This document shows, one piece after another, positions 37,470 through 38,900 of a stretch of DNA of 38,900 nt (positions are counted from its first letter, which is position 1; the number at the start of each line of letters is the position of its first letter). Under the pieces are notes generated by a model. That model did not search any database and was not told the origin of the DNA. It saw only the letters and a program-made list of their open reading frames with translations. The DNA is taken from the IMG/VR virus record IMGVR_UViG_3300030106_003845, positions 1 to 38,900 of that record; one strand, written 5' to 3'. This stretch comes from a virus. Both the position numbers and the translations under genes were made by a program.

Positions 37470-37487
37470 CCTTAGTATATAGATATA

Positions 37488-38492
37488 ATGGCATTCTCAA
37501 AAACATATGATACAGCAAATCCCGGTGCCGCGATTTCCAACAGGGAAGACCTTAGCGATATTCTCACTATTTTGGCTCCTGAGGAAACTCCGGTTCTGAG
37601 TTCACTTGCAAAAACTCGTGCAAGTGCAGTACAGTACGAATGGTCTTTGGACTCTTTGGCTGACCCCGTAACCACTGGTACGCTTGAAGGAGCAGACGTT
37701 TCTTCTTACGATGATGAGTTCGCAGAACGAGCGCGTGTAGGTAACTACACTCAAAAGTTCCGTCGTGCCTATCAGGTTTCCGATCTTCAGGAAGCAGTAG
37801 ATTCAGTAGGTCCAGCTAAGTTCGCTCAAGCAGAAGCTAAAGCTCTTCGTGAACTAAAGCGTGACATCGAAGCTACTATCCTGTCCGACAATGAGCTGGA
37901 TATAGATGATGGGTCAAATCCTTATAAGATGCGCGGTTTAGGAAAGTGGATTCAAAACGGTGCTCAAGGCACTAATCCAGTTCCTTCCGCTTATCGGACT
38001 CCTGCGGACAACATCTACGACATCAGCACATCTGGTGCGTTTACCGAAACAGCGATGAACAACATCATCACGTCTATATATCGCGTTAGCGGTGCTATGG
38101 ATAGCTTGACGTTGGTTGCTGACACGGCTCTTCGTCGGGTAATCAGCGACTTTGCTCGCGTTGGAGAGCTTGGAACGGCTGGATCTGGCGATGCTTCTAT
38201 TCGGAATGTGAACTACAATGGAGAGTCTGCTAAGATTAAACTCTCCGTTGAGCTCTATCAGTCCGATCACGGCATTGTAAGCATCATAAACATGAACCCA
38301 GATTGTTCACCCGATACTACGAATAAAAATCGTGGTTACTTCCTGAACCCAGAATATGCCAGCATTGCTGAACTTATTCCGGTTGGAAGCTCTGTTCTGC
38401 CCAACTTGGGTGGCGGTGAGCGTGGTTTTGTTGATTGTGCACTGACTCTAGCAGTTCACCATCCCGGAGCACATGGTAAGGTACAACAGTAA
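37488..38492 (+). CDS. Major capsid protein (SU10/DUF5309-like)
   Basis: The 334-residue product follows the scaffold by 18 bp. Phrases such as ILAPEETPVLSSLAKTRASA, VQYEWSLDSLADP and VGNYTQKFRRAYQVSDLQEA match the pattern of the SU10/DUF5309 capsid group: a Pro-rich start, then a Trp-containing strand followed by a Tyr-Thr-Gln-x-Phe-x-x-x-x-x-Val-Ser segment. It would form the HK97-fold shell. No Shine-Dalgarno site is visible at the ATG (leader TATATAGATATA). A strong terminator follows, which would keep downstream gene levels lower. Confidence 0.85.
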   Translation: MAFSKTYDTANPGAAISNREDLSDILTILAPEETPVLSSLAKTRASAVQYEWSLDSLADPVTTGTLEGADVSSYDDEFAERARVGNYTQKFRRAYQVSDLQEAVDSVGPAKFAQAEAKALRELKRDIEATILSDNELDIDDGSNPYKMRGLGKWIQNGAQGTNPVPSAYRTPADNIYDISTSGAFTETAMNNIITSIYRVSGAMDSLTLVADTALRRVISDFARVGELGTAGSGDASIRNVNYNGESAKIKLSVELYQSDHGIVSIINMNPDCSPDTTNKNRGYFLNPEYASIAELIPVGSSVLPNLGGGERGFVDCALTLAVHHPGAHGKVQQ

Positions 38493-38528
38493 GTTTTATT
38501 AACTTGCTTTTATCATTTTAGCATAATT

Positions 38529-38563
38529 GGGGAGGTCAGGCCGAACTCTGGCCTCCCCTTTTT
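38529..38563 (+). terminator. Intrinsic terminator after the capsid gene
   Basis: GGGGAGGTCAG (38529-38539) pairs with CTGGCCTCCCC (38548-38558), eleven positions with one T-G pair and a loop of eight, followed by five T. It lies 36 bp after the capsid stop and ends just before the next gene at 38567. It likely limits read-through to keep capsid protein in excess. Confidence 0.9.
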
Positions 38564-38566
38564 GTT

Positions 38567-38872
38567 ATGAGTATTATAACTGATCTTCCTAGGTACAGTG
38601 ACGGAGAAATAAATCGAGCGCTTATGCGTGAGATTAAAACTGGTTTTGAACGCGAAAAACGACTTGAAGAAGCTAGAACCAACATTGCCAAAAAGGAAGC
38701 TCAAGAGCTAAAAGGATCTACTCACCCAGTATTGGGAAAGCCAGTAGCGGTGATACCTCACCGAGATTTTTTTAGACTTACAAAAAAGTACGGTCACAAA
38801 ACAGTGCATTCAAAAGAGTTTTTACAGTACTACAACAAAAAGTTTAAGGACCTTTCTCCTAATAACGCATAA
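38567..38872 (+). CDS. Small basic protein between capsid and adaptor genes
   Basis: The 101-residue product starts MSIITDLPRYSDGEINRALM and is helical and charged (EIKTGFEREKRLEEARTNIA), ending in a Lys/Tyr/Phe-rich section. Its stop shares one base with the adaptor ATG at 71 after circularisation (TAATG at 38870-38874). Its start lies four bases after the terminator U-tract, so it has no room for an own promoter. It may be a head-completion or minor head protein. Confidence 0.5.
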   Translation: MSIITDLPRYSDGEINRALMREIKTGFEREKRLEEARTNIAKKEAQELKGSTHPVLGKPVAVIPHRDFFRLTKKYGHKTVHSKEFLQYYNKKFKDLSPNNA

Positions 38873-38900
38873 TGCAAAATAAAGCCAATAAAGATTTATA
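38803..38900. repeat. Right copy of the contig-end overlap
   Basis: This matches bases 2-99 exactly. The copy holds the end of the small gene finishing at 38872 and the first 29 bases of the adaptor gene. The overlap length of 98-99 bases is close to a typical assembler k-mer, so it supports a complete circular molecule or a circularly permuted population more than a physical terminal repeat. Confidence 0.95.

Overview
The window looks like the complete, circularly assembled genome of a lytic, podovirus-like tailed phage. Positions 2-99 are repeated exactly at 38803-38900, so the non-redundant unit is 38,801 bp and the gene ending at 38872 runs straight into the gene starting at 71. Podovirus-like morphology is inferred from a large 878-residue tail/stabilisation protein, three large virion genes of the ejection-protein type, and the absence of a tape-measure or sheath gene. 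The host is not identifiable from sequence. The string of tiny Lys/Arg/Cys-rich proteins and the SU10/DUF5309-like capsid protein recall uncultured aquatic phages, but that is from memory, not a search. No integrase, excisionase or CI-like repressor was found, which argues for a lytic lifestyle.

Layout. The plus-strand late arm starts at 30327 and runs through the end of the contig and round to 18365. In order it carries: putative small terminase, two small genes with an embedded tRNA/tmRNA-like element, large terminase, two small genes, portal, GH24-type lysozyme, a small gene, scaffold, major capsid protein, a strong terminator, a small gene, head-tail adaptor, small virion proteins, a fibre, a DUF4376-like fibre-assembly protein, a double LamG adhesin, an FN3 protein, two holin-like membrane proteins, six very small basic proteins, the large tail protein, a tail spike with an S74 intramolecular chaperone, and three internal virion proteins. 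Most neighbouring stops and starts overlap (TAATG, TGATG or ATGA), so translation is probably coupled along the operon.

The minus-strand arm reads from 29797 down to 18328. It begins with a two-gene AAA+ (MoxR-like)/VWA-metallopeptidase module (29797-26908) with its own sigma70-like promoter and a TTCG-loop terminator. About 820 bp of gene-poor, repeat-rich DNA follows, then a small winged-helix protein, then an AT-rich region with three 22-bp-spaced palindromes (candidate operator or origin). After that comes the replication/recombination operon: small proteins, a PD-(D/E)XK nuclease, a Toprim primase-helicase, an SSB-like OB protein, an internal terminator, an HExxH protein, a DEDDy exonuclease with a zinc ribbon, a DUF1599-like protein, a RecB/lambda-exo-like nuclease and an endonuclease VII-like resolvase. 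The two arms converge and their terminal genes overlap tail-to-tail by 38 bp.

No DNA polymerase, RNA polymerase or ligase gene was found. The phage therefore appears to bring its own primase-helicase, SSB and nucleases and to rely on host polymerases. The most unusual parts are the AAA+/VWA-zincin pair framed by two regulatory regions that share short palindromes, and the CCA-ended tmRNA-TLD-like fold just upstream of the large terminase.
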